Positions 46,219-54,876 of a stretch of 64,000 nt of DNA are shown in pieces. Every line of letters starts with the position of its first letter. The first letter of the stretch is position 1. The stretch lies in assembly GCA_963770635.1 (NCBI GenBank), contig CAVYQI010000003.1:564716-628715 (forward strand). The letters are read 5' to 3'. Made by a program: the position numbers and the translations under genes. The notes under the pieces are model-generated. The model had not been told where the DNA came from and did not search any database. It saw only the letters and a list, made by a program, of their open reading frames with translations. The DNA is from DASZIT01 sp963770635. GTDB taxonomy: Bacteria > Actinomycetota > Acidimicrobiia > Acidimicrobiales > RAAP-2.

Positions 46219-46713
46219 ATGCCCACCCTGCGCTGGCAGCCCATCGTCACCATGCTGTTGAGCCTGATGGGGCTGGGCGTGTCCATCTACCTGACCATCA
46301 CCCACTTCGACACCCACATCGCCCTGTCGTGCCCGGCGGGCGGTGGCCTCATCAACTGTCAAAGGGTGACCACCAGCCCGCAGTCCTATGTCTTCGGCAT
46401 CCCGGTGGCGGTGCTCGGGCTGGCCTATTTCCTCCCCATGTTCGGCCTGAGCCTGCCCTGGGCATGGCGATCCGCCGACCGCCGGATCCACCTGGCCCGG
46501 CTGGCCCTGGCGGTGGTCGGGGTCGGGATGGTCATCTACCTGGTCATCGCCGAGCTGCTCATCATCAAGAACATCTGCCTGTGGTGCACGTCGGTCCATG
46601 TCCTCACCTTCATCCTGTTCGTGATCGTCGTGACCTCTTCTCCCCTCCTGCTCTCCCCCGACTACCGACTCGAGACCGACGGAAGCGCCCAGCTGGCCCA
46701 CGACGGGTCATAA
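46219..46713 (+). CDS. Vitamin K epoxide reductase family (VKOR) protein
   Basis: A 164-aa, 4-TM quinone-linked thiol oxidase. The loop cysteines Cys38 and Cys47 (ALSCPAGGGLINCQRV) and the active-site CLWC (Cys120/Cys123, NICLWCTSVHVLTF) are intact. The Ser/Thr after TM1 loop (VTTSPQSYVFGIPVAVLGLA) also fits. Bacterial VKOR re-oxidises a DsbA-like partner using menaquinone. Here both flanking genes encode DUF929 thioredoxin-like proteins, the likely partners; there is no DsbA. Spacing is 26 bp before and 3 bp after. Confidence 0.93.
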   Translation: MPTLRWQPIVTMLLSLMGLGVSIYLTITHFDTHIALSCPAGGGLINCQRVTTSPQSYVFGIPVAVLGLAYFLPMFGLSLPWAWRSADRRIHLARLALAVVGVGMVIYLVIAELLIIKNICLWCTSVHVLTFILFVIVVTSSPLLLSPDYRLETDGSAQLAHDGS

Positions 46714-46716
46714 CCG

Positions 46717-47580
46717 GTGCCGGTCAAGACCGATCATCCTCCCCCGACCCGAACCTCCCGCTTCGCCTGGGGTGCGGTGGTCGTCATCCTGGTCGGGGTC
46801 ACCGCCCTCCTCGTCTACACGTTGACCGACACCCCGACCACCCTCCGGGTGGTCAACCGGGCCGAGACGGCTCCCGATGTGCTCCGCACCTTGGCCAGCG
46901 AGCCGGTGGCCACCTTCGACGCGGTCGGGGTGACGGCTCCCAACACCGGGCTCACGCCCCCGACGGTCGTCACCGGTCAACCGGCCATGTATTCGGAGGA
47001 GAAGCCCGAGGTGCTCTTCGTGGGCAGCGAGTACTGCCCGTTCTGCGCGGCGGAGCGGTGGCCGCTGGTGCTGGCGCTGTCCCGCTTCGGGACCTTCGGA
47101 GTCCTCCACGACATGGAGTCCTCGACCACGTCGGTGTTCCCGGGGCTCCAGAGTTTCAGCTTCTTCGACGCGTCCTACACCAGCCCGTATCTCACCTTCA
47201 ACGGGGTGGAGCTCTATTCCGATGTAGCCGCGGCCAACGGGGTGTTCACCAAGATCTCCTCCCTGACACCGGGCCAGCAGGCGCTGGTCACCCGCTACCA
47301 ATCCTCCGGCCAGACCGGCGCCGGAACCTACCCGCTGGTCGATATCGACAACGTGATGGTGTCGACCACCTCCGGATTCAGTCCGGCGATGATCCTGCGG
47401 CTCCCCCGGTCGACGATCATCGGCGACCTGAAGGACGGGATCACCTCCGACAGCCGGGCCATCGTGGCGTCGGCCAACTATCTGTCGGCCGGGATCTGCA
47501 TGGCCACCCACCAGAACCCGTCGTCGGTGTGCACCTCGAAAGGGGTGCGGGCGGCGGCCCAGGCACTGGCCGCAGGCTGA
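46717..47580 (+). CDS. DUF929 thioredoxin-like exported protein (second copy)
   Basis: A 287-aa paralogue of the protein at 45083 without the low-complexity tail. GTG 46717 follows the VKOR stop by 3 bp. The TM anchor is at about 18-38 (WGAVVVILVGVTALLVYTL). The active-site motif is CPFC (Cys107/Cys110, VLFVGSEYCPFCAAERWPLV), followed by the same FTSPYLTF-like and YPLVDIDN segments and a C-terminal Cys pair (ICMAT, VCTSKG). Two diverged copies around one VKOR suggest a division between oxidant and isomerase or different clients; this is inference. Confidence 0.85.
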   Translation: MPVKTDHPPPTRTSRFAWGAVVVILVGVTALLVYTLTDTPTTLRVVNRAETAPDVLRTLASEPVATFDAVGVTAPNTGLTPPTVVTGQPAMYSEEKPEVLFVGSEYCPFCAAERWPLVLALSRFGTFGVLHDMESSTTSVFPGLQSFSFFDASYTSPYLTFNGVELYSDVAAANGVFTKISSLTPGQQALVTRYQSSGQTGAGTYPLVDIDNVMVSTTSGFSPAMILRLPRSTIIGDLKDGITSDSRAIVASANYLSAGICMATHQNPSSVCTSKGVRAAAQALAAG

Positions 47581-47593
47581 GCCGAACGGTTGG

Positions 47594-47851
47594 TCAGCCG
47601 GCCCGACGGTCGGTCAGCAGCTTGCGCTCGACCTCGTTGAGCCCGCCCCAGATCCCGTGCGGCTCACGGATCCGGATGGCGTAGTCGAGGCAGTCGGTCT
47701 GTACCGAGCAGGTCGCGCAGATCGCCTTGGCGTGCGCCTCGCGCTGGAGTTTCTCCTCCTTGCGCTCGGCGTGAGCGGGAGGGAAGAAGATCTCGGCATG
47801 AGGGCCGCGGCATGACGCTTTGACCTGCCATGTGTCCAAAGCTTGCGCCAT
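47594..47851 (-). CDS. WhiB-family iron-sulfur regulator
   Basis: An 85-aa protein with the four cluster cysteines Cys14, Cys45, Cys48 and Cys54 (ICATCSVQTDC) and the GIWGG turn (66-70), followed by a short basic tail. WhiB proteins bind [4Fe-4S] and region 4 of the primary sigma factor and respond to O2 or NO. It is divergent from the Get3/ArsA pair, the position that whiB4 has in mycobacteria, although the sequence is closer to WhiB1/WhiB2-type proteins. The exact subclass is open. The divergent gap 47852-48048 has no clear dyad. Confidence 0.92.
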   Translation of the reverse strand: MAQALDTWQVKASCRGPHAEIFFPPAHAERKEEKLQREAHAKAICATCSVQTDCLDYAIRIREPHGIWGGLNEVERKLLTDRRAG

Positions 47852-48048
47852 TGTTCGCCTTCCCCCTCTTGCCTGTGGGTATTACCCCACGCCAGCGAAC
47901 GTACTCGCGCCGACGCAGCGAAACAAGGGGTCTGACCAGGTTTTTCTTCCCGGCTCCCTCCGCCGGCGCCAGGCAGATGGGCTTTCACGCCCCGCCGCCG
48001 GTCGAAGAACCCTCCGCGGCCAGCGGGAACGCTACGCTCCGAAGCGAA

Positions 48049-49077
48049 ATGGACGTCAGAACTTTCTGTACGCAGAGTCACGTCCTGATCGTGGCAGGCA
48101 AGGGTGGGGTGGGGAAAACCACCATGGTGGCGGCCATAGCCCGGATGGCCGCCGACGCCGGTCTGTCGGTGCTGGTCATCGAGCTCGAGGGCCGGTCCGG
48201 CGTCTCCGACGCCTTCGGCCACGGGGAGAGCCTCGACTACGACGGGGCGGTGCTCAGCGCGGCGGGAGCCGAACAGGTCGAGGAGGATCCCGAGGACGGG
48301 GTCGAAACCCCCCGCCTGGCCGCCGGGAGCGTCCGGGCCCGGAGGATCACCCCCGACGACGCCCTCATCGAATACCTGGCCGACCACGGCCTCCGACGGA
48401 TATCCAAACGCTTGATGTCGTCGGGGATCATCGACATCGTCGCCGGGGCCATCCCTGGCATCAAGGACATCCTGGTACTCGGCAAGGTCAAGCAGATCGA
48501 GCAGGCCGGCCTCGCCGACCTGGTGCTGGTCGACGCGCCGGCCACCGGCCACGCCATGACCTTCCTGTCGTCGGCCAGCGGGCTGCTGGATGCCGCCCGG
48601 GGTGGGCCGGTCCGGGCCCAGGCCGCCGACGTGGTCGCCCTGCTCACCGATCCCGCCCGGAGCCAGGTGGCGCTGGTGACCCTCCCGGAGGAGATGCCGG
48701 TGAACGAGGTGGTCGAGGCCGCCTACCAGCTGGAGGACAAGGTGGGCATCACCCTGGGCCCGATCATCGTCAACGGCTGTTACCCGTCGATACCCGGGTT
48801 GGAGGTTCCGGCGACCAAGGCCGCCGAGGCGGCGGGCGTGGCCCTCGACGACGAGTTGCGCGACGCCCTCGACAATGCCAGCACCTTCCGGCGCACCCGG
48901 GAGGCGCTCCAGCAGGGGCAGATCGAACGGCTGGGCCACGAGCTGCCACTCCCCGAACTCCGGGTGCCGTTCGCCTTCACCGCCTCCATCGGCCCCCAGG
49001 AACTGCAGGTGCTGGCCGACGCCCTGGCCGCGGGAATCGCCGCGCTGCCCGACGTCGAACCGGCGGCGGCCTCGTGA
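48049..49077 (+). CDS. Get3/ArsA-like ATPase, first of a pair
   Basis: 342 aa from ATG 48049. Deviant Walker A VAGKGGVGKTTMVAAIARMA with the signature Lys, then a switch-like segment LVLVDAPATGHAMTFLSSAS. It resembles the Rv3679/Rv3680 pair of mycobacteria: two ArsA-type ATPases beside a whiB gene and probably working as a heterodimer. It lacks arsenite-binding cysteines, so arsenical transport is unlikely. In mycobacteria the pair is described as affecting glycerol and oxidative metabolism. The stop overlaps the next start (GTGA). Confidence 0.87.
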   Translation: MDVRTFCTQSHVLIVAGKGGVGKTTMVAAIARMAADAGLSVLVIELEGRSGVSDAFGHGESLDYDGAVLSAAGAEQVEEDPEDGVETPRLAAGSVRARRITPDDALIEYLADHGLRRISKRLMSSGIIDIVAGAIPGIKDILVLGKVKQIEQAGLADLVLVDAPATGHAMTFLSSASGLLDAARGGPVRAQAADVVALLTDPARSQVALVTLPEEMPVNEVVEAAYQLEDKVGITLGPIIVNGCYPSIPGLEVPATKAAEAAGVALDDELRDALDNASTFRRTREALQQGQIERLGHELPLPELRVPFAFTASIGPQELQVLADALAAGIAALPDVEPAAAS

Positions 49078-50228
49078 GCTCCGGGCTCACCATGGGCGAG
49101 ATCGCCCAGGACCGGTCGATCATCATCTGCGGCGGCTCCGGCGGGGTCGGCAAGACGACCACGGCCGCGGCCTTCGCGCTGCAGGCCGCCCGCCAGGGCC
49201 GCAAAGCCTGCGTGGTGACCATCGATCCGGCCCGCCGGCTGGCCAACTCGCTGGGCCTCGACGCCCTCTCCAACCAGCCGTCGAGGATCGAAGGTACCTG
49301 GCCGGGCGAGCTCCACGCCATGATGCTCGACCCCAAAGGGACGTTCGACGACCTGGTCCGCCGGTACTCGGACACGCCCGATCAAGCCGAGGGCATCCTG
49401 GCCAACCGGATGTACCGGAACCTGACCGGGGCCCTGTCCGGCACCCAGGAATACATGGCCATGGAGAAGCTCTACGAGCTGGTCGAGGAGGGAGGGTTCG
49501 ACGTGGTGGTGGTGGACACCCCGCCGACCCGCAACGCGCTCGACTTCCTCGACGCCCCCCGCCGGCTCACCGGGTTCCTCAGCAACCGGTTGTTCCAGGC
49601 GCTGATGATGCCCACCCGGGTGTCGCTGAAGTTCGTGGGCATGGCCGCCCAGGCCCTGCTGCGAACCATCTCCAAGGTGGCCGGCGCCGACGTGGTCCGC
49701 GACGCGGTGACCTTCTTTCAGGCATTCGAGGGGATGGAGGAGGGATTCCGGACCCGGGCCATCCGGGTCAACGAGCTGCTGACCCAGCCGGGCACCGCCT
49801 TCGTGCTGGTGGCCTCACCCCGGCCCGACTCGGTTGATGAAGCCGTGCACTTCGCGGCCAAGCTCGCCGACGCCGACATGTCGGTGACCGCCCTGATCGT
49901 GAACCGGGTACAACCCCGGTTCATCGACGAGCCGCGGCTCGGGCGACTGGCGGAACAAGCCGAGCGGGCCACCGGTGACACCGCAGCCCTGCGGGTGCTG
50001 ATCGACAACCTGGCCGGTTACGAGGCAGCCTCGGATCGGGATGAGCAGGTCTACGGTGACCTGGTGGCGCGAGTCGCCCCGGCGCCGGTGTCGCGGGTGC
50101 CGCTCCTCAACACCGATGTCCACGATCTCGAGGGCCTGCGGCTCATCGCCGACCTGCTGTTCGTCACCGATGGACGGGCGGCGGTGCCGCCCCCGGCACC
50201 GGCCGAGTCTCCCCAGAAGGCGGGCTAA
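49074..50228 (+). CDS. Get3/ArsA-like ATPase, second of a pair
   Basis: 384 aa from GTG 49074. Walker A CGGSGGVGKTTTAAAFALQA, then VVTIDPARRLANSLGLDAL, VVVVDTPPTRNALDFLDAPR and a longer helical client-binding-like region (LSGTQEYMAMEKLYELVEEG). It is the partner of the preceding ATPase through a GTGA overlap. No hydrophobic-groove assignment or CxxC zinc site could be confirmed, so tail-anchored protein targeting is not claimed. Confidence 0.87.
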   Translation: MSSGLTMGEIAQDRSIIICGGSGGVGKTTTAAAFALQAARQGRKACVVTIDPARRLANSLGLDALSNQPSRIEGTWPGELHAMMLDPKGTFDDLVRRYSDTPDQAEGILANRMYRNLTGALSGTQEYMAMEKLYELVEEGGFDVVVVDTPPTRNALDFLDAPRRLTGFLSNRLFQALMMPTRVSLKFVGMAAQALLRTISKVAGADVVRDAVTFFQAFEGMEEGFRTRAIRVNELLTQPGTAFVLVASPRPDSVDEAVHFAAKLADADMSVTALIVNRVQPRFIDEPRLGRLAEQAERATGDTAALRVLIDNLAGYEAASDRDEQVYGDLVARVAPAPVSRVPLLNTDVHDLEGLRLIADLLFVTDGRAAVPPPAPAESPQKAG

Positions 50229-50232
50229 CCTC

Positions 50233-50664
50233 GTGGCTGTGCGATCCATCCTGGTGGCCAGCGACGCTCCGTCGGTCAGGGCCGAAATCGCCGCCATCGC
50301 CGGTCGGCCGGACATCACCATCCGCGAGGCCCGCTCGGGGCCGGCGGTGCTGGAGGAAGTAGCCGAGAGCCTGCCGGACCTGGTGGTGGTCGACCTGCAG
50401 ATGGGGAACATGGGCGGGATGGCCGTCTGCCTCGAACTGCGCCTCGAGGAGTCGTACGGCAACCTCGAGCACGTGCCGGTGCTGATGCTCCTCGACCGTC
50501 GTCCCGATGTGTTCATCGCTCGCCGGTCCGGGGCCGAGGGGTGGGTGGTGAAGCCCCTCGACCCGATCCGCCTGCGCCGCGCGGTTACCTCGTTGCTCGA
50601 CGGTGGTACGTACTACGACGAGTCCTACCAACCACTGTCGGTCGTTCCTGCGGCCGGCGTCTGA
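50233..50664 (+). CDS. Single-domain response regulator (receiver domain)
   Basis: A 143-aa receiver protein from GTG 50233, 4 bp after the ATPase gene. The phospho-acceptor Asp is in LVVVDLQMGNMGGMAV, and the conserved Lys in GWVVKPLDPIRL. Only one Asp of the N-terminal acidic pair is obvious (VASDAPS). There is no output domain. No kinase lies in the operon; the nearest one is the hybrid kinase at 52.3 kb. It may allosterically control a neighbour. Confidence 0.85.
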   Translation: MAVRSILVASDAPSVRAEIAAIAGRPDITIREARSGPAVLEEVAESLPDLVVVDLQMGNMGGMAVCLELRLEESYGNLEHVPVLMLLDRRPDVFIARRSGAEGWVVKPLDPIRLRRAVTSLLDGGTYYDESYQPLSVVPAAGV

Positions 50665-50696
50665 GCGCCTCCATCAGGCCGACGAAGGCAGGGTCC

Positions 50697-51693
50697 GTGT
50701 TCCGACGACACCAGGAACGGCATTCCCCAGCAACCCAGAAGCGCCGCCGGGCCCTGAGTCGGGGGAAGACGGCGGCCGGTGATCCGGAGGGTAAGGCCGG
50801 GACCAGCATCGGACGCGGGGGTGCCGCCCAGGAGCAGTTCATCGTGGAAGCCATCGGCGATCTGCGCGACACGGTGGTCGGCGAGATCATGACGCCGCGG
50901 GTGGACGTGGTGGCCCTGTCCATCCCGGTGACCGCCGACGACGTCACCCGGGCGATCCGGGAATCGGGCCACAGTTGCTTCCCGGTCTACGACGACAACC
51001 TTGACGACCTGATCGGGGTGCTGTTCGTCAATGACCTGTTCCGGGCCGGGTGGAGAGTCCAGAGCGGAAGACCCGAAGCCCAGCGGCCGACGGTCGCCGA
51101 CCCCGGGGGTGCGGGCCCGGGAGCCGAGGCGGCCACCGATCCCGTCAGCCAGGGCATCCCCGATCCGGTCGATATCTCCCGGCGGCTCCGCCAACCCTTC
51201 CTGGTTCCCGAGTCGAGACTGGTGTTCGACGTCCTGTCGGAGATGCGCCGGCAACGACGGGCGTTTGCGGTGGTGGTCGACGAGCACGGCGGCGTCGAGG
51301 GGGTGTTGACGGTCAAGGACGTGCTCGAGCGCGCTGGTCGGGCCGCTGCCCGACGAGTTCGATCCCGACGACGAGCCCGACGTGGTCCGGGTGGACGGGA
51401 GCCGCTGGTTGGTGGACGGCCGGATGAGTGTCGACGACGTCATCGACCGGCTGGGGATCGACCTGCCGGAGGGCGAGTACGTCACCCTGGGAGGATTCCT
51501 GTTCAACGGGTTCGGGCACATCCCGAGCGAGGGCGAAGTGCTCAAGGTCGACGGTTGGGAGCTCCGGGTGGCCGAGATGGAGAAGCGGCGGATCGCCAAA
51601 GTGGTGGCCAGGCGGCTGAAGGCGCCCGACCCGAATCCTGATCCGGGCAAGGTGGCCGGCGACACGGGGAGCGAGCGCACTCCGGTCGGCTAG
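50697..51693 (+). CDS. CBS-pair CorC/HlyC-domain protein, frameshifted
   Basis: From GTG 50697. A short basic N-terminus precedes two CBS domains (VGEIMTPRVDVVALSIPVTA; RRAFAVVVDEHGGVEGVLTV), and then a CorC_HlyC domain (RWLVDGRMSVDDVIDRLGID, GGFLFNGFGHIPSEGEVLKV). The frame shifts by one extra base near 51330, between VLTVKDVLE and LVGPLPDEFDPDDEPDVV. No DUF21 membrane domain is present, so it is of the soluble CorC type linked to Mg/Co homeostasis. An unusual Pro/Gly-rich insert (about residues 125-155) splits the CBS pair. Repaired length is about 331 aa. Confidence 0.82.
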
Positions 51694-51736
51694 CAATTTC
51701 CTGTTATGGACCGGCACGAGCGCCGCATCCGGTCAA

Positions 51737-51790
51737 CGGGCTGTGCGCAGCCTGGTTGGCTCGCGGCGTTCGGGAGGCTGAGGCAGGCAT
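51737..51790 (+). repeat. Degenerate 5' part of tRNA-Pro
   Basis: CGGGCTGTG-CGCAGC and the following bases through GCGTTCGGGA line up with the first two thirds of the intact tRNA-Pro(CGG) at 54623, with one deletion and scattered changes; the T-arm and acceptor 3' half are missing. Same orientation, 2.9 kb upstream. It could be a decayed tRNA copy or an old integration scar. The rest of the gene-free DNA 51694-52278 holds no gene that I can support apart from the stem-loop below. Confidence 0.5.
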
Positions 51791-52204
51791 CTACAAGCAA
51801 GGGAACGGGCAAACGTTCGCGACAGAATCGCGACAAGGTTTGCCAATTCTGATTTCTCGGCCTGGTCAAACCTCGTGCAGTCTTCACCTACCTGGTCATC
51901 GTTACCTCGTGACCAACGCTCAGCCTGAGGACAGATTCGTGACCATTGGCCCTGTGAACGACACCGAGGACCCGGCCAAAAAGTTCGTCATTTGTTTCAA
52001 CGTCCGTAATCGCGGCCGATCCTCGACCGGTCACAACTAGCCGCGTCTGAGGGCCATGGGCGCCTAGGGCACCAGGCATTTGTGCCATAATTTGAGTGGC
52101 ATCGACAGATTGAGGATATTCGGGCGTCGCGATCGTTGTCACAGGGACACCCTCTTGCAGCGTTGAGGGGTTCCGACGAACCCGGGAGCGAGAGGTACGA
52201 GCCT

Positions 52205-52258
52205 GGAACGAAAGGACCGATCACAATGACGCCGTGGCTTTGTGGTCCTTTCTGTTCC
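52205..52258 (+). promoter_or_regulatory. Long inverted repeat upstream of the hybrid kinase
   Basis: GGAACGAAAGGACC (52205-52218) pairs with GGTCCTTTCTGTTCC (52244-52258), with a single bulged base and a 25-nt loop, and ends 20 bp before the kinase start. It could be a leader hairpin or an operator. No U-run follows, so a simple terminator is unlikely. Confidence 0.45.
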
Positions 52259-52278
52259 GGTAGAGAGGGTCGAGTGCG

Positions 52279-54498
52279 GTGGACCCCCCTCTTTCATCTT
52301 CCGCCGAGCTGGCCGATTGGAAGATCATCCCCGACACCATGGTGAAGGCAAGATGGCAGCCGAAGGTCCACGCCCTTGCCGCCCTGGTGCTGGCCTTCAC
52401 TGTTATAGCGACGTTGGTTGGTTTTTCCGCATCGAGAACATCTCTTTCCCACAACAACGATCACCTCTTGACCGAAGAAGCGAATCAAGCCGCTCTCTTG
52501 CTTGGCTCGGTGATCCCACCCCTTCTCGGGTCCCCACCGACCGCCCTCGGTTCTTTGGTGACCCCCCTAGGGATCACACCCTCAGCGTTCAATGCCGCGG
52601 CGGCTCCGTTGGCCAAGACCGAAAGTGTCGCTCTCTTGCATGTGGTCGGGTCTCACCTCCAAGTTCTCAACTCTGTCGGCCCGCTTCGACGCGTTTTCGG
52701 CGGCCCGCAGGACGCCGGACTGATCACAATCATCACCGAGCATCCGATGAACACGATCGCCGGGGCCGGCGAGATGGGCTCGAGTCGCTTTATCGCCCTG
52801 ATCTGGAGCAAAGGAGTTGTCCCGCCCGGCTTCGCCATCTACGCCGAACGGGCAGTCCCGTTACCCGCCTCGGGCCTTTATCACCTCCCCGGGAAGATCT
52901 TTGACGACGTCGATGTAGCCATGTACGTGGGGTCCGCGCGGCCCGACAATCTTGTGTTCACTTCGACCGCGAACTTGTCCCTGACCGGCCAGGAGGCCAT
53001 CGCGACTCTCGGCGCGTCCGGCGCCCCTGCCAGTGCCCTCGGCCTCACTGCCGTTCTGACGACCAACCCGGGGACGGCCAGCGCTCCAGGACAGCTCCTC
53101 TTGGTGATGCGGGCCAATCAGAACCTCTCCGGCGGCTCAGCGGCGGCCTTCCCCTGGTTGCTCTTGATCGTGGGACTGTGCGCCGCCGCGCTCTTGGCTG
53201 GGCTCTTGGAGATAACGCTGCGGCGAAGAGACCGGGCTCTGGTGTTGGTGGCTGACTTGAAAGTGAGCAACACGGAGCTCGACCATAAGAACACGGAGCT
53301 CGACGCGAAGAATGCCGAGCTCGACGCCTCGTTCAAACGTCAGGCCGAGACCGAAGCGAATCTTCGTCAGGTCCAGAAGCTTGAGGCGGTCGGTCAGCTC
53401 GCTGGCGGCATCGCACACGATTTCAACAACCTTCTTCAGGTCATCATGACCTACAGCGACTTCGCTGCCGAAACGGCAGCTGACAACGATGACATCCAGG
53501 CCGACCTAGGAGAGGTCCAGAAAGCTGCAACCCGTGCAGCCGACCTCACCCGCCAGCTCCTTACCTTTAGCCGAAAAGAGGTGACGCGCCCCACCGTGGT
53601 CGCTCTCAGCGCTCTGGTGAACGACACCCAGCGGCTACTGCGTGGAGCCGTGGGTGAAGACGTGACCCTCCAATGCCACACCACGAAAGAGGCTTGCAGC
53701 GTCCGAGCAGACGCAGGTGAGCTGAACCAGGTCCTCTTGAATCTGGCTATCAACTCGCGTGATGCCATGCCCCACGGGGGCACCTTGTCTATTTCGGTGC
53801 GGCGTGTAGAAGAGGCGGACAAAGACTCGGCGCTTGCGCCGCCCTGGGCAAGGATCGAAGTGACCGACGACGGAAGGGGAATGACCGAAGAGGTCGCCGA
53901 AAAGGTCTTCGAGCCCTTCTTCACCACCAAGGAAATGGGGCGAGGAACCGGGTTGGGCCTGTCGATGGTTTATGGGATCGTCCATCGATGGGGCGGCCAG
54001 GTTGATATCAACACTGCCCCTGGGATGGGGACGACCGTGACCATTGACTTTCCTATTTGTGACGAGCAGCCTACATCAGCTGAGCCAGAGGTGATCACTG
54101 GACCCGTTGCGGCGGGAGGGGAAACTGTGCTGCTTGTCGAAGACGAGGAGGCTCTGCTTCGCTCGACCACCCGCACCCTGGAAGCGGCCGGCTACCGCGT
54201 GGTTGGGGCACGGAATGCAATGCAGGCTACGGAAGGATTCAGTACCGCGCCCATCTCGGTCCTGGTGACCGATGTCATCATGCCGGGTGGGATCTCGGGC
54301 AAGGACCTGGCTGATCGCCTTCGCATCACGAACCCCGACCTACCGGTGGTCTTTGTCTCGGGCTTCGACTCAGAAACCATTGCTGAACGAGGGATTCTGC
54401 CGCCGTCGACAGTGCTCTTGAACAAGCCGTTCTCCCCTTTAGACCTGTTCGAGTCCATCCGTCAGGCAGTCTCCCACGGCAGTCAAGAGCCCCAGTGA
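52279..54498 (+). CDS. Hybrid sensor histidine kinase with C-terminal receiver
   Basis: 739 aa from GTG 52279 (an ATG at 52339 is possible). TM1 at about 30-50 and TM2 at about 290-312 enclose an extracytoplasmic sensor of about 235 residues with no recognised fold. A coiled-coil made of ELDxKN repeats (NTELDHKNTELDAKNAELDA) leads to the H-box LAGGIAHDFNNLLQVIMTYS, N-box NLAINSRDAMPHGG, G1 EVTDDGRGM, F-box FEPFFTTKEMGRGTGLGLSM, and a receiver with Asp in VLVTDVIMPGG and Lys in LLNKPFSPLD. No separate output regulator is adjacent. It lies between a tRNA-Pro remnant and tRNA-Pro, and its base composition is less GC-biased than its neighbours. Confidence 0.9.
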   Translation: MDPPLSSSAELADWKIIPDTMVKARWQPKVHALAALVLAFTVIATLVGFSASRTSLSHNNDHLLTEEANQAALLLGSVIPPLLGSPPTALGSLVTPLGITPSAFNAAAAPLAKTESVALLHVVGSHLQVLNSVGPLRRVFGGPQDAGLITIITEHPMNTIAGAGEMGSSRFIALIWSKGVVPPGFAIYAERAVPLPASGLYHLPGKIFDDVDVAMYVGSARPDNLVFTSTANLSLTGQEAIATLGASGAPASALGLTAVLTTNPGTASAPGQLLLVMRANQNLSGGSAAAFPWLLLIVGLCAAALLAGLLEITLRRRDRALVLVADLKVSNTELDHKNTELDAKNAELDASFKRQAETEANLRQVQKLEAVGQLAGGIAHDFNNLLQVIMTYSDFAAETAADNDDIQADLGEVQKAATRAADLTRQLLTFSRKEVTRPTVVALSALVNDTQRLLRGAVGEDVTLQCHTTKEACSVRADAGELNQVLLNLAINSRDAMPHGGTLSISVRRVEEADKDSALAPPWARIEVTDDGRGMTEEVAEKVFEPFFTTKEMGRGTGLGLSMVYGIVHRWGGQVDINTAPGMGTTVTIDFPICDEQPTSAEPEVITGPVAAGGETVLLVEDEEALLRSTTRTLEAAGYRVVGARNAMQATEGFSTAPISVLVTDVIMPGGISGKDLADRLRITNPDLPVVFVSGFDSETIAERGILPPSTVLLNKPFSPLDLFESIRQAVSHGSQEPQ

Positions 54499-54508
54499 CG
54501 GCGGCCAC

Positions 54509-54545
54509 GCGAAATTCCCGATAGGGGGCCACTGAAAGTCCCCGG
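54509..54545. repeat. IS21-like terminal box (solo)
   Basis: GCGAAATTCCCGATAGGGGG followed by CCACTGAAAGTCCCCGG resembles the AATTCCC-n-GTGGCC-n-AGTCCCC arrangement of IS21-family ends and is related to 921-996. No transposase is adjacent. Tentative. Confidence 0.3.
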
Positions 54546-54622
54546 GACGACCAAAATCGACCGCGCCGGAGTCGGGTAGCATCTCGCAGGTCAGGGTCGG
54601 TGTCAGTACCCGATCCCATCGA

Positions 54623-54698
54623 CGGGCTGTGGCGCAGCTTGGTTCAGCGCGCTGCGTTCGGGACGCAGAGGTCCCCGGTTCAAATCCGGGCAGCCCGA
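54623..54698 (+). tRNA. tRNA-Pro (anticodon CGG)
   Basis: 76-nt cloverleaf: acceptor CGGGCTG/CAGCCCG, D-arm GCGCAGCTTGGTTCAGCGC, anticodon stem CTGCG/CGCAG with loop TTCGGGA (anticodon CGG), T-arm CCCGGTTCAAATCCGGG, discriminator A. CCA is not encoded. Confidence 0.95.
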
Positions 54699-54818
54699 CT
54701 CGAAGTCCCTGTTCAAGGCGTTGGGCGGGTGAGTGCTCTGAAACTCTGGGCAATTGGCCGCGGAAACGACGCGGAGACGTTTCAGCCCGAGTGACCGAGC
54801 CGGTGCTCTCCGTCTTTG

Positions 54819-54857
54819 GGCCCATAGTCGTCAACCTCCGGTTGACGACTATGGGCC
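54819..54857. promoter_or_regulatory. Perfect 18-bp palindrome overlapping a promoter
   Basis: GGCCCATAGTCGTCAACC-TCC-(exact reverse complement) forms an 18-bp perfect dyad with a 3-nt centre. Its right arm contains TTGACG, a -35 match, and TAAGGT lies 17 bp further on as a possible -10, just before GTG 54877. A third GTTGAC and a GTCAAT follow within 20 bp. The position suggests an operator that would block transcription of the HTH-Clp_N gene, or a terminator hairpin for tRNA-Pro, although no U-tract follows. Confidence 0.6.
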
Positions 54858-54876
54858 GTCAATGTAAGGTTGACAA

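Noticed and set aside
48049..50228. Arsenic efflux (ArsA) function for the ATPase pair
   Set aside because: No ArsB, ArsC or ArsD gene nearby and no arsenite-binding cysteines; the whiB-linked mycobacterial type fits better.
51756..52040. 94-codon open frame upstream of the hybrid kinase
   Set aside because: No recognisable domain, no ribosome site, and it begins inside the degenerate tRNA-Pro copy.
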